Positions 6,332 to 13,940 of a stretch of 18,880 bases of DNA are shown piece after piece. The position numbers and the translations under genes are program-made. The DNA comes from DTQF01 sp038874185 (GTDB taxonomy: Archaea > Micrarchaeota > Micrarchaeia > CABMEP01), in NCBI GenBank assembly GCA_038874185.1, contig JAVZCX010000012.1:1-18880 (forward strand), read 5' to 3'. The number at the start of each line of letters is the position of its first letter. Position 1 is the stretch's first letter. Under the pieces are notes generated by a model, which had not been told where the DNA came from, made no database searches, and was given only the letters and a program-made list of their open reading frames with translations.

Positions 6332-7150
6332 ATGGAAAATGAACCGAAGCCATTTGTTAAATGGGCAGGTGGTAAACGCCAACTTCTAGATCATTTAGTT
6401 GCAAATTTACCAGATAAATTTAATAACTACCACGAATTTTTTTTAGGCGGGGGAGCATTGTATTTTAAACTTTGGAGTATGGATTTAATAAAAAAAGCAT
6501 ATCTTAATGATTATAACAAAGAGCTCATTAATACTTATAAAGTTATCCAAAAGAGAGTTGATGAATTAATAGAAGAACTGAAAAATTCTAAATATAGGAA
6601 TGAAGCATCTGCATTCTATAAAATAAGAGCCAGTGAACCCATAGATGAAGTCGAAAGTGCTGCAAGATTTATCTATCTAAACAAGACAGCATTTAATGGA
6701 TTATATAGAGTAAATAAGGCGGGAAAGTTTAATGTTCCTTTTGGAAGGTATAAAAATCCTAAAATTTTAGATGAAGAAAATTTATGTTTGGTTTCAGAGG
6801 CATTAAAGCCAGCAATTTTATTATCTTTAGACTTTTCAGAAGTAACTAATTATGCTAAATCAGAGGATTTTGCTTATTTCGATCCGCCATATTATCCGTT
6901 ATCTCCAACATCCAATTTTACAAGTTATACTGCTAATGATTTTTCACCTAACGATCAAGAGAGATTAAAGGAAACTGTAGATAAACTAACTGAAATGAAA
7001 GTTAAAGTTATGGTAAGTAATTCTTATACTGATTTTATTACTGAATTATATAAAAATTATAAACAAATTCAAGTTTCTGCAAAAAGAGTAATAAGCTGTA
7101 AAGCAGAAACGAGAGGAAACGTATCTGAAATTGTATTGATGAATTGGTGA
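6332..7150 (+). CDS. D12-class (Dam/DpnM-like) N6-adenine DNA methyltransferase
   Basis: The 272-residue enzyme has the order of an alpha-class methylase. WAGGK (11-15) is motif X and FFLGGGALYF (36-45) is the SAM-binding motif I. A specificity region around 90-170 includes IYLNKTAFNGLYRVN, typical of Dam/DpnM proteins. The catalytic DPPY is Asp184-Tyr187. It should methylate the adenine of GATC, since the next gene is a DpnII-like nuclease. It protects host DNA from that nuclease. Length matches the family (about 270-285). The stop overlaps the GGTGA Shine-Dalgarno of the nuclease gene, so the two are translationally linked, with the methylase made first. Confidence 0.92.
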   Translation: MENEPKPFVKWAGGKRQLLDHLVANLPDKFNNYHEFFLGGGALYFKLWSMDLIKKAYLNDYNKELINTYKVIQKRVDELIEELKNSKYRNEASAFYKIRASEPIDEVESAARFIYLNKTAFNGLYRVNKAGKFNVPFGRYKNPKILDEENLCLVSEALKPAILLSLDFSEVTNYAKSEDFAYFDPPYYPLSPTSNFTSYTANDFSPNDQERLKETVDKLTEMKVKVMVSNSYTDFITELYKNYKQIQVSAKRVISCKAETRGNVSEIVLMNW

Positions 7151-7154
7151 AACG

Positions 7155-7991
7155 ATGAAATATAGAGAATTAGGATATTCTTCAGAAGAAGAATATTTCA
7201 AAGAGTTTTTTCAAACATTATTAATTTCAAATAGGGATGCCAGATTTTTTGTTAATTGGGAGAAGGTTTATTCTCATGTTATGGAACATCTTGAAGAGAT
7301 ATCTCTTTTAAACGGTTTAGTTAATATTAAAGATGTAAACGAAAGAAAGAATCGATTACGCTTGATACTAGAAAAATATCCAAACGCTAGACAAATTATA
7401 CCTTTGATAATTGCAACAAGAGAAAGTAAGTTAGAATTAATCGTTTTCTCTAATGATAATATTATATTTAAAGGCGTAGATTTTAGAAATTCAGATTTAG
7501 ATGAAATAATTAGATTTTGCGAAGATTCTGGCATTATTGATTTACTTGGAAGTATAAAAGATCTGTTTTCATATATTACGGGTGTTGAAGTAGGAATGGA
7601 TACGAATGCGAGAAAAAATCGCTCAGGTAAATATTATGAAGAGTTGGTATTAAAATATTTAAAAAATAAAGGAATAGATATTAGAAAAGCAGATAGAACT
7701 TTTGAATTGGAAAGGACAAAAAAACCTGATTTTATAATATACAAAAATGACGAAATTTCTGCTATAGTGGAGGTATTTTTTGCAGGGATTGGAAGTAAAC
7801 CACTTGAAACAATACAAAGCTTTATCACGCTTCAAAATGCAGCTTCAAACAAAAATATAAAATTTATTTTTATAACGGATGGAATAGTATGGAAATCTGG
7901 AGAGACAGAAAGACAGCGTGCGCTTGAAAAATTGGATTACCCTTTGAATTTAAGGTTAGCAGCAAAACATCTAATGAAAATACTTGAGTGA
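7155..7991 (+). CDS. DpnII-like type II restriction endonuclease (predicted GATC)
   Basis: The 278-residue protein has the DpnII family signature GVEVGMDTNARKNRSG (143-158). A nuclease core follows with PDFIIY (Asp192), EVFF (Glu206) and GIGSKPLET (211-219). The family normally has Glu-x-Asn-Phe here; the Asn is Phe208 in this copy, a small deviation near the metal site. It cuts unmethylated GATC. The start ATG is set by GGTGA at 7146-7150. The gene sits between two methylases and overlaps the third gene by four bases, so all three form one operon. The specificity is inferred from the family, not seen. Confidence 0.85.
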   Translation: MKYRELGYSSEEEYFKEFFQTLLISNRDARFFVNWEKVYSHVMEHLEEISLLNGLVNIKDVNERKNRLRLILEKYPNARQIIPLIIATRESKLELIVFSNDNIIFKGVDFRNSDLDEIIRFCEDSGIIDLLGSIKDLFSYITGVEVGMDTNARKNRSGKYYEELVLKYLKNKGIDIRKADRTFELERTKKPDFIIYKNDEISAIVEVFFAGIGSKPLETIQSFITLQNAASNKNIKFIFITDGIVWKSGETERQRALEKLDYPLNLRLAAKHLMKILE

Positions 7992-8899
7992 TTTGCATGC
8001 AAGAAATAACAGAAAATGATTATTTTGTTTTCGTTCAAAAACAAAAACAAATAATAATAGAGAATTCTAATTTACAAATTGGAGGAGATTATAAAATAGA
8101 GGAACTCCAACCAAAAGATTTTGAATTAGAACAAACAACTGTTTGGTCATTTCCAGAAAGAGGAACGTGGGCAACTCATTATTTGAATAATAAATATAGG
8201 GGTAATTGGCCACCGCAAGTTGCGCGAAATATAATATTGAGATATAGTAAAGAAGGAGATACGGTTTTAGATGCATTCTCAGGTAGTGGAACTACGGCAA
8301 TAGAATGCGTATTAACTGGAAGAAACAGTATTTCTATTGACATTAATAGAGAAGCATGTATGCTAACAATTGATCGAATTCAATTTAGAAAAAAATACCC
8401 TGAATTATTAGAAACTCAACATAAAGTATTTATCGGAGATGCGCGCAAGTTAGATAAAATCGAATCGGAATCTATCGATTTGATTGCTACTCATCCCCCA
8501 TATGCAAATATTATATCTTATACTCAAAAATCAAGGGAAGAGGTAAAGGATGACCTTTCTAAAGTTACTTCAATAAGTCAATTCGCTGAAGAAATGGAAA
8601 TTGTTGCAAAAGAATTCTATAGAGTGCTAAAACCAGGAAATTACTGTGCAATTTTAATGGGAGATACAAGAAGACATGCACATTATGTTCCTGTAACCAC
8701 AAGAGTTCTAAAATCATTTTTGAATGCTGGATTCATTCTTAAAGAAGATGTAATCAAGCTACAGCATAAGATGTTTGGAACTATTAAATGGAGAAGAAAA
8801 AATAATAATTTCCTACTTATTGCGCATGAGCATTTATTTGTATTCAGAAAACCTAAAACAGGAGAGAATATAACAATGTATAAAGAGAGTCAAGAATAG
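7988..8899 (+). CDS. Second DNA methyltransferase of the operon (N4/N6 type, HPPY motif)
   Basis: The 303-residue protein has SAM motif I as VLDAFSGSGTT (93-103), followed by DIN (118-120). The catalytic tetrapeptide is HPPY (169-172, in THPPYANIISYT), not the DPPY or SPPY of most enzymes. Motif I precedes the catalytic motif, unlike the beta-class DpnA partner found in classical DpnII systems, so this is a different second methylase. An aromatic WSFPERGTW segment (53-61) comes before motif I. The GTG at 7988 overlaps the nuclease stop. ATG at 7997, three codons later with GAGTGA upstream, is an equally good start. It probably methylates DNA as part of the same system, but base and site are unknown. 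Confidence 0.78.
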   Translation: MICMQEITENDYFVFVQKQKQIIIENSNLQIGGDYKIEELQPKDFELEQTTVWSFPERGTWATHYLNNKYRGNWPPQVARNIILRYSKEGDTVLDAFSGSGTTAIECVLTGRNSISIDINREACMLTIDRIQFRKKYPELLETQHKVFIGDARKLDKIESESIDLIATHPPYANIISYTQKSREEVKDDLSKVTSISQFAEEMEIVAKEFYRVLKPGNYCAILMGDTRRHAHYVPVTTRVLKSFLNAGFILKEDVIKLQHKMFGTIKWRRKNNNFLLIAHEHLFVFRKPKTGENITMYKESQE

Positions 8900-8911
8900 T
8901 GTTCGCAAAGA

Positions 8912-9034
8912 AAATTAATCAAAGATTAATAACAGTGAACGAATAAAATTAGAGATAAAAAATTTAGAATGGAACAAAGGAAGGGAATTTGACACAGTGA
9001 TGATAGTTGAGGTTAAGAAAAAGTATTATTTTTA
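8912..9034 (+). repeat. 123-bp direct repeat, copy A
   Basis: It matches 10114-10236 in 121 of 123 positions, with differences only at GAAC/GAGC and AGTATT/AGCATT. It starts 12 bp after the methylase stop. Its first bases form a perfect hairpin, ATTAATC-AAA-GATTAAT. One frame (8946-9032) reads as a protein-like tail, KLEIKNLEW to EVKKKYYF, without a start codon. The TATA box of the MazG gene follows directly. Confidence 0.9.
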
Positions 9035-9043
9035 AATTTATAA
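9035..9043 (+). promoter_or_regulatory. TATA box for the MazG-like gene
   Basis: AATTTATAA lies immediately after repeat copy A and is centred about 27 bp before the ATG at 9067. AGGGGT just before the ATG may serve as a weak Shine-Dalgarno. Confidence 0.45.
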
Positions 9044-9066
9044 GTAAATAAAATATAGGGGTTTCT

Positions 9067-9435
9067 ATGGCTTCAAATGGAAATATTCGTGAGTTAGAAG
9101 AAGAAATTAAGCACTATTGCGAAGAAAGAGATTGGGATAAGTTTCATGGCGCGAAGGATCTTGCGATAGGAATTTCTACGGAAGCAGCTGAACTTCTTGA
9201 ACATTTTAGATTCAAATCAGAAACGGAAGTTGAAAAGATGTTTAAGAACAAAGAAAAAAGAGATGAGATTGCGGAAGAGATGGCAGATGTGCTGTACTTT
9301 TTGCTTAGGCTCTCGCAGAAATATGATATCGACGTCGCTAACGAACTAAAGAAAAAGCTAGAAAAAAACAGAAAACGATATCCAGTAGAAAAGGCAAAAG
9401 GCTCTAACAAGAAATATACAGAGTTGATGGAATGA
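9067..9435 (+). CDS. MazG-like nucleotide pyrophosphohydrolase (RS21-C6/DCTPP1 type)
   Basis: The 122-residue all-helical protein has the metal-binding pairs ExxE in STEAAELLEHF (Glu39, Glu42) and ExxD in AEEMADVLYFLL (Glu71, Asp74). ERDWDKFHGAKDLAIGIS (20-37) is the opening of the RS21-C6/dCTPase group, and it closes with RYPVEKAKGSNKKYTEL. These enzymes hydrolyse non-canonical or excess dNTPs to the monophosphate and pyrophosphate in the cytosol as homotetramers or dimers. Length is typical of the group. It forms, with the Yip1-type gene 94 bp downstream, a pair flanked by the two 123-bp repeats. Its role may be housecleaning or nucleotide depletion during phage attack. Confidence 0.9.
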   Translation: MASNGNIRELEEEIKHYCEERDWDKFHGAKDLAIGISTEAAELLEHFRFKSETEVEKMFKNKEKRDEIAEEMADVLYFLLRLSQKYDIDVANELKKKLEKNRKRYPVEKAKGSNKKYTELME

Positions 9436-9473
9436 CATTGTTCTAAAAATTAAGCTTCAAATACATGTAAAAC

Positions 9474-9482
9474 TATATAAAG
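9474..9482 (+). promoter_or_regulatory. TATA box for the Yip1-type gene
   Basis: CTATATAAA predicts an RNA start near 9502-9508 and thus a leader of about 25 nt. The leader contains a strong Shine-Dalgarno, AAGGAGGGA, 7-8 nt before the ATG at 9530. This gene therefore probably has its own promoter. Confidence 0.5.
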
Positions 9483-9529
9483 AAAGAAAAGATAGAATTC
9501 CAATAATGTAAGAAAGGAGGGAGACTGCT

Positions 9530-10111
9530 ATGTTAGAATCCATTGTAAAAAGAATACAAAAAACATATTCTTTGTTTAGGTATGTTGAATTAACTCCTAC
9601 CAAAGAGGTTGAAAATGCAGAGCAGTCGTATCTGCTATCTGAAATAAAGAATGCCTCAATAAGATCTGCACTTGAGAATTATCTTATTGCATTAATTCTT
9701 GGATCAATAGTGTTTTTCATATTAAATTATCTTTTCGATAGCAGTTCAATAATGGTGTATGGGATAACTTCTATATTGACTATAATCATATACCTAGCCT
9801 TGTTCGCGATTTTAAGTGAATTATATACCATTCTTGCTAAGCTTTTCGGAGGCAAATCTGATTTTACATCGATCTTCTATATTGCATCTCTAACCATTGC
9901 TCCGATAAGTTCGATAGGAATAGGATTGTCCCCCTTACCTATCGTAGGCCGTATAGTAACTCTAGCTGTTAGCTTGATAAATATTGGATATTGGGGACGT
10001 GTCATAAACATTACTACTGGATTAGAAGGATGGAAAGCGATTTTGGTTTGGTTGATCGGACAGATTATTGTATTTGCACCATTATTCATTTTTGGAATTA
10101 TTAAATTGTAA
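9530..10111 (+). CDS. Yip1-domain integral membrane protein
   Basis: The 193-residue protein has a polar N-terminus of about 48 residues, then five likely membrane helices at roughly 50-69, 75-96, 115-134, 138-156 and 168-190. The loop LAKLFGGKSDF (102-112), followed by a helix with an internal Pro (TIAPISSIG), is the pattern of prokaryotic Yip1-family (PF04893) proteins, as is the late GLEGWKAILVW. Eukaryotic members act in membrane trafficking, and the archaeal function is unknown. The start is fixed by the strong Shine-Dalgarno. Its stop lies 2 bp before repeat copy B. Why it is paired with MazG within the repeats is unclear. Confidence 0.75.
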   Translation: MLESIVKRIQKTYSLFRYVELTPTKEVENAEQSYLLSEIKNASIRSALENYLIALILGSIVFFILNYLFDSSSIMVYGITSILTIIIYLALFAILSELYTILAKLFGGKSDFTSIFYIASLTIAPISSIGIGLSPLPIVGRIVTLAVSLINIGYWGRVINITTGLEGWKAILVWLIGQIIVFAPLFIFGIIKL

Positions 10112-10113
10112 AG

Positions 10114-10236
10114 AAATTAATCAAAGATTAATAACAGTGAGCGAATAAAATTAGAGATAAAAAATTTAGAATGGAACAAAGGAAGGGAATTTGACACAGT
10201 GATGATAGTTGAGGTTAAGAAAAAGCATTATTTTTA
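10114..10236 (+). repeat. 123-bp direct repeat, copy B
   Basis: Second copy of the repeat at 8912-9034, same orientation, with two differences. It begins 2 bp after the Yip1-type stop codon and ends 57 bp before the HAD gene. Both copies are followed, directly or after 20 bp, by TTTTTAAATTTAT, which supplies the next promoter. Confidence 0.9.
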
Positions 10237-10255
10237 GATACTGGTGATGTGTAGA

Positions 10256-10270
10256 TTTTTAAATTTATTA
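10256..10270 (+). promoter_or_regulatory. TATA region for the HAD hydrolase gene
   Basis: TTTTTAAATTTATTA is centred about 27-30 bp before the ATG at 10293, fitting a leaderless transcript. Confidence 0.45.
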
Positions 10271-10292
10271 AGTTATACATCTTTTTGATAGC

Positions 10293-10985
10293 ATGCCAAA
10301 TAAATTCAAAGCAATAGTCTTTGATCTTGACAACACACTGATAGATTTCATGAAAATGAAAAAGATCGCATGCGAAGCTGCTATCGATGCGATGATCAAG
10401 GCAGGCATGAAAGCAGACAAGGAGATGACATTGAAGCTTCTTTTTGAACTATATGATAGATATGGTTATGAATACAAGCAGATATTTCAGGCCTTGCTTA
10501 AAGAGATGACTGGCAAGGTTGATTATGCAATAGTAGCAGCAGGTATTGTTGCATACAGAAGAGCAAGGGAGAGGATGCTCATTCCATATCCAGATGTGCG
10601 TCCTACGCTCAGCGAGATGCGTAAGAAAGGCATCAAACTAGCAATAGTCACTGATGCGCCAAGAATCGAGGCATGGATACGCTTGGCTGCAATGGGAATT
10701 CAGAATGATTTTGATGCTGTCATTACTTATAACGACTCCAAAGCTAAGAAGCCAAGTAAAAAGCCGTTTCTAATGGCTTTAAAAAAACTAAAGGTAAGAC
10801 CACAAGACACTTTGATAATTGGAGATTCTATAGAAAAAGACATAGAACCGGGCAATGAGATAGGATCATTTACAGCATTGGCAAAGTATGGAGAATATAA
10901 GCTTCAGAAGAGAAAAATGCCTAAAAAAGCTGCAAAGCCTAATTTTGAGATAAAGAAGATTTCAGAGATACTGAATTTGATCTAG
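10293..10985 (+). CDS. HAD-superfamily subfamily IA hydrolase (archaeal TIGR02253-like)
   Basis: The 230-residue enzyme has all HAD motifs. These are FDLDNTLID with nucleophile Asp11 and Asp13, the Thr of IVTD (Thr120), a Lys before Pro-Phe (Lys157), and IIGDSIEKDI with Asp178 and Asp183. The cap insertion after motif I is helical, as in subfamily IA. Such proteins dephosphorylate small metabolites, and the substrate here is unknown. The C-terminal KYGEYKLQKRKMP and FEIKKISEIL endings are those of the archaeal group annotated TIGR02253. It ends in a CTAG that is also the stop of the convergent nuclease gene. Confidence 0.87.
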   Translation: MPNKFKAIVFDLDNTLIDFMKMKKIACEAAIDAMIKAGMKADKEMTLKLLFELYDRYGYEYKQIFQALLKEMTGKVDYAIVAAGIVAYRRARERMLIPYPDVRPTLSEMRKKGIKLAIVTDAPRIEAWIRLAAMGIQNDFDAVITYNDSKAKKPSKKPFLMALKKLKVRPQDTLIIGDSIEKDIEPGNEIGSFTALAKYGEYKLQKRKMPKKAAKPNFEIKKISEILNLI

Positions 10986-11629
10986 ACGCGTGCACACCAT
11001 TCGCATGTTTCTTTCGGGCACGGTCCATTCAGAAGCTTGACTGCATCCTTGAAAAGCTTTTCAGCATGTCCGATATCCACCTTTACCCTTACAAGTTCGC
11101 TGTCAAAGATAACCTCTCCAGTTTCAGTCACTTCTTTCGGTACATAGAATAATATGTAGGCGTAGTCTTCTGTCTTATAGCCATTTTTATTCAAAAGGAA
11201 GGTGTATATGTCCAATTGATGCTGATAAGGGGCATAGCTCTCTTCCTTTACAGGGAATCCTCTTGTCTTGTAGTCTAACACTATCAGTTTCTCATCTTTC
11301 ACCAAGAGGTTGTCTATTCCTCCGCGCAGAACATTTCCTTCCTTATCTTTCCACGAGATGCCTTTCCTTACATTCCTCCATTCTTTAAGCAGAGAGATGT
11401 TCCTGAACAATGAACAATCGCGCATGCATTCCCTGTTCCTCAATTCAGGAGGCAACTCTCCTCTGTCCCGAAATCTGTCGAAATGCTCTTTAAGAATCCT
11501 GTCCATTCCCGAAGGAAGCGTTGGAAATCCAGCTGTAGGTCTTTTCCATACTTTGTGCTTTTCCAGCCAGAAGCATCTAGGACATTCAAGAAAAAGTCCA
11601 AGCGAAGATGCAGACAATTCAAAAGGCAT
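10982..11629 (-). CDS. PD-(D/E)XK nuclease, Cas4/RecB-like, with possible Fe-S cluster
   Basis: The 215-residue protein starts with LSASSLGLFLECPRCFWLEK, typical of stand-alone PDDEXK_1 nucleases. The core has GGIDNLL (Asp106), VLDYKT (Asp119, Lys121) and the QxxxY-type helix HQLDIYTF (Gln138, Tyr142). Cys16 or Cys19, together with Cys204, Cys209 and Cys212 at the C-terminus, match the one-plus-three spacing that holds a 4Fe-4S cluster in Cas4 and AddB. Cas4-type enzymes are exonucleases that work on DNA ends. No CRISPR array or other cas gene is nearby, so a repair or defence role apart from CRISPR is likelier. The start is supported by AAGGTGG (complement of 11634-11640) 4 nt upstream. Confidence 0.82.
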   Translation of the reverse strand: MPFELSASSLGLFLECPRCFWLEKHKVWKRPTAGFPTLPSGMDRILKEHFDRFRDRGELPPELRNRECMRDCSLFRNISLLKEWRNVRKGISWKDKEGNVLRGGIDNLLVKDEKLIVLDYKTRGFPVKEESYAPYQHQLDIYTFLLNKNGYKTEDYAYILFYVPKEVTETGEVIFDSELVRVKVDIGHAEKLFKDAVKLLNGPCPKETCEWCARV

Positions 11630-11816
11630 TGAGCCACCTTTTCAATGTAATGACTATTATATGAAAGTTTAAAAATGATGGGTCTGAGCTATACGGTGAT
11701 TATTTTGGTCCTGTTGCAGACAACTCTACTATTTTGAATAATTGAGTGAGTTAGATGTTTTGCATAGAAAGAAGATAAAATAGAATGGAGTTCACCTTCA
11801 GTTTGCTTCTGAGGAA

Positions 11817-12332
11817 TTAGTCCTTTGAATTTTTAATCAATTTGAAGTATTTAAGAATCCTTATTGTTTGCATAACGGGCGAATTATATCGGCCATTAAC
11901 CTCAATTTTTTGAATAAGCTCCCTAAATATATCTTCAAAATAAACAATTGTTATTCCTCTTTTTATGAATTGCTTCTCCATATACTCGCGTTTCTCTCTA
12001 CTGCGTCCTAAAAGCTGATGTGTGGTAACAAGAACATGATTTATTTTGCGATTTCCGATTATTGATTTTATTTTTGCATTCCTTTCCTTTCTAATTAATT
12101 GACTTAGGAACTTTTTTATTTTATTTTTATTGCTTTTGCTTATTGTAAATCTTGATCTCCATTTTATTTCATAGGCATAATAATTTCCACTCTTATCTAC
12201 AGCTAATATGTCTATATTACTATAATTGCTACCACCTTTTGAACCATATACTTTGAATTGTAAGTCGTCTATTGTGAATTGTTGTTTACAACTATGTATC
12301 CATTCCTTAACTATCTCTTCATTGACATCCAT
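11817..12332 (-). CDS. Small PD-(D/E)XK-type restriction endonuclease-like protein
   Basis: The 171-residue protein has a compact nuclease core: SNIDILAVDKSGNYYAYEIKW, giving Asp41, Glu55 and Lys57 with the normal spacing. A helix of RKER/AKIK character and a strand-helix INHVLVTTHQL follow. No other domain is visible. Start: ATG at 12332 has GGTGA 4 nt upstream; a TTG seven codons earlier has none. It is divergent from the reader/NucS gene, with about 146 bp between starts, and both have AT-rich promoter boxes in the gap. The family is not recognised by name; function as a DNA nuclease is an inference from the core motif. Confidence 0.6.
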   Translation of the reverse strand: MDVNEEIVKEWIHSCKQQFTIDDLQFKVYGSKGGSNYSNIDILAVDKSGNYYAYEIKWRSRFTISKSNKNKIKKFLSQLIRKERNAKIKSIIGNRKINHVLVTTHQLLGRSREKREYMEKQFIKRGITIVYFEDIFRELIQKIEVNGRYNSPVMQTIRILKYFKLIKNSKD

Positions 12333-12435
12333 ATTTTCACCAATTAGATACAATAAAATTGAAAAGGAATTTAAAATTTGGTTTTTAATAGCAAGTGTGA
12401 CAATCTAAGATATTTTATGATGAAATATAAACGAG

Positions 12436-12446
12436 AAATTTAAAAA
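12436..12446 (+). promoter_or_regulatory. TATA box for the reader/NucS fusion gene
   Basis: AAATTTAAAAA predicts an RNA start near 12466. That is after the first ATG (12452) and before ATG 12479, which also has AGTGGTTG upstream. This favours the later start. Confidence 0.45.
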
Positions 12447-12478
12447 AATTAATGAGTAATATATCTAGTGGTTGTTAT

Positions 12479-13405
12479 ATGAAAAATTACTATCGCATAT
12501 TGCTTGGATCTAAAAACGTTTATGCAAAGAAAGCTTACGAAGGACGTTTTGTTGGTATTCATTTTGGTCTGCTTGAAGATCTCTCTAAATTTCCAAACGA
12601 TCCAAAAGAATTCAGTAAAAAATGTATTCCTTTAATTCTTAAGAAAGACCCCGATAGATCAAAATTTTATGCAGCTCAGGCAAGTAGTATGCTATGGTCG
12701 TTATCTAAAGGTATGAAAATAGGTGACATTGTAATTTGCCCAGATTCCGAAGGTAATTATCTTATCGGTGAAATTGTTGGGGATTATGAGTTTCATAAAG
12801 ATCAAATATTGCCGCATAGTCGCCCAGTAAGTTGGTTCTCTAAAAAAATTCCATCTAAAAATGTTAGTGATTCACTAAGAAAAGCAATTCATTTACAACG
12901 AACCATAATCAATCTGACATCAAAATATGCAAACGAAATTGAAGCATTAATTTCTGGAGATAGACCAATTAGATTATTTGCTATGGATACAGAAGTAGAG
13001 GATCCTTTGGAATTTGCACTCGAAGAACACCTTGAAGATTTTTTAGTCAAAAATTGGAAGCGACTTGAAATCGGCAAGAACTATGATATATATGAAGAGA
13101 AAGGAGAATTAGTTGGTAAGGAATATCAAACCGATACAGGACCGATTGACATATTGGCGATTAGCAAAGACAAGAAAACACTCCTTGTAGTTGAGCTTAA
13201 AAAAGGTAGATCCAGTGATACGGTCGTTGGGCAGATTCAGAGATATATGGGCTACGTTAAGGATGTGCTGGCTGAAAAAGATCAGAATGTTAAAGGCGCA
13301 ATCATAGCAGCCCAGGAAGACAAACGAATAAAGCGGGCACTTTCAATAGTTCCAAATGTAGATTTTTACACCTACAAATTAGATTTTAAATTAGAGAAAA
13401 AATAA
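12479..13405 (+). CDS. Putative base-reader (PUA/EVE-like) domain fused to NucS-like endonuclease
   Basis: The 308-residue protein begins YYRILLGSKNVYAKKAYEG. It continues through ASSMLWSLSKGMKIGDIVIC and YLIGEIVGDYEF to LPHSRPVSWF (111-120). This pattern is seen in restriction proteins with an N-terminal PUA-like domain thought to read modified bases. The C-terminal half (about 180-305) is a NucS/DUF91-type nuclease: TGPIDILAISK (Asp224), LLVVELKKGRSSD (Glu239, Lys241) and GQIQRYMGYV (Gln252, Tyr256). NucS proper is a mismatch or flap endonuclease. The fusion suggests a type IV-like restriction enzyme that cuts modified foreign DNA. The start at 12479 rather than 12452 rests on the TATA spacing and on the family opening. 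The reader assignment is less sure than the nuclease. Confidence 0.75.
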   Translation: MKNYYRILLGSKNVYAKKAYEGRFVGIHFGLLEDLSKFPNDPKEFSKKCIPLILKKDPDRSKFYAAQASSMLWSLSKGMKIGDIVICPDSEGNYLIGEIVGDYEFHKDQILPHSRPVSWFSKKIPSKNVSDSLRKAIHLQRTIINLTSKYANEIEALISGDRPIRLFAMDTEVEDPLEFALEEHLEDFLVKNWKRLEIGKNYDIYEEKGELVGKEYQTDTGPIDILAISKDKKTLLVVELKKGRSSDTVVGQIQRYMGYVKDVLAEKDQNVKGAIIAAQEDKRIKRALSIVPNVDFYTYKLDFKLEKK

Positions 13406-13514
13406 TCACAAAATCCATAATTTAGTAAGGAAATTATCTAAAGCTTTAGTATTGTTTATCAATTTCAATCTGTTAATTTCTTAGATGAATTAGAATATTT
13501 TAAATGGGATTTTT

Positions 13515-13940
13515 ATGATAGAATTGAAAAACCCTGCTCTTTATAGACATTTGACGGGACTAGCAGGTACATTTGAAACAGCTAAGCAACTTACATTACG
13601 CAATTATAACGTCTCTTTGACGCAACGAAATTTTCCATATGTTGACTTATTTGTGCAGAATCCAAAAACAATGAAATTTGTAGGGGTTCAAGTAAAAGCA
13701 CAACGAATAGCTAATCCAGGTGGTTTTGATTTGGATACTAATAAATTGAATTTCCCAAATTTAATTGTCGTTCTTGTCGCATTTAAATCTAAATATAACA
13801 ACGATTTACCGGAATATTACATAGCAACTGCACAAGAAATTAAAGAAGCAGTAGTAGACGGTAAAAGACCAGGAATTCCAAGAAGGAACCTTAAACCAGA
13901 GTGGAAGGACAATTGGAAACTATTTGATGAGCTCCTCTAA
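13515..13940 (+). CDS. Small PD-(D/E)XK-like nuclease-fold protein
   Basis: The 141-residue protein shows a minimal nuclease fold: a first helix with Glu21 (GTFETAKQLTLRNY), then YVDLFV (Asp44), then VGVQVKAQ (Gln59, Lys61). This is the Glu...Asp...Gln-x-Lys variant seen in several restriction-like families, including Holliday-junction-resolvase-like ones. After the core it has LIVVLVAF and a Trp-rich end (KPEWKDNWKLF). No second domain is present. It lies 109 bp after the NucS fusion and 182 bp before the type IIG gene, all on the same strand, so it may belong to this defence block. It could be an enzyme or a DNA-binding relic; I do not recognise a named family. Confidence 0.6.
   Translation: MIELKNPALYRHLTGLAGTFETAKQLTLRNYNVSLTQRNFPYVDLFVQNPKTMKFVGVQVKAQRIANPGGFDLDTNKLNFPNLIVVLVAFKSKYNNDLPEYYIATAQEIKEAVVDGKRPGIPRRNLKPEWKDNWKLFDELL

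Noticed and set aside
8912..10236. The 123-bp repeats as ends of an insertion sequence.
   Set aside because: They are in direct orientation, enclose no transposase, and show no target-site duplication.
11310..11672. A 120-codon plus-strand frame over the nuclease gene.
   Set aside because: Antisense to a gene with an intact catalytic core; no promoter or family signature.
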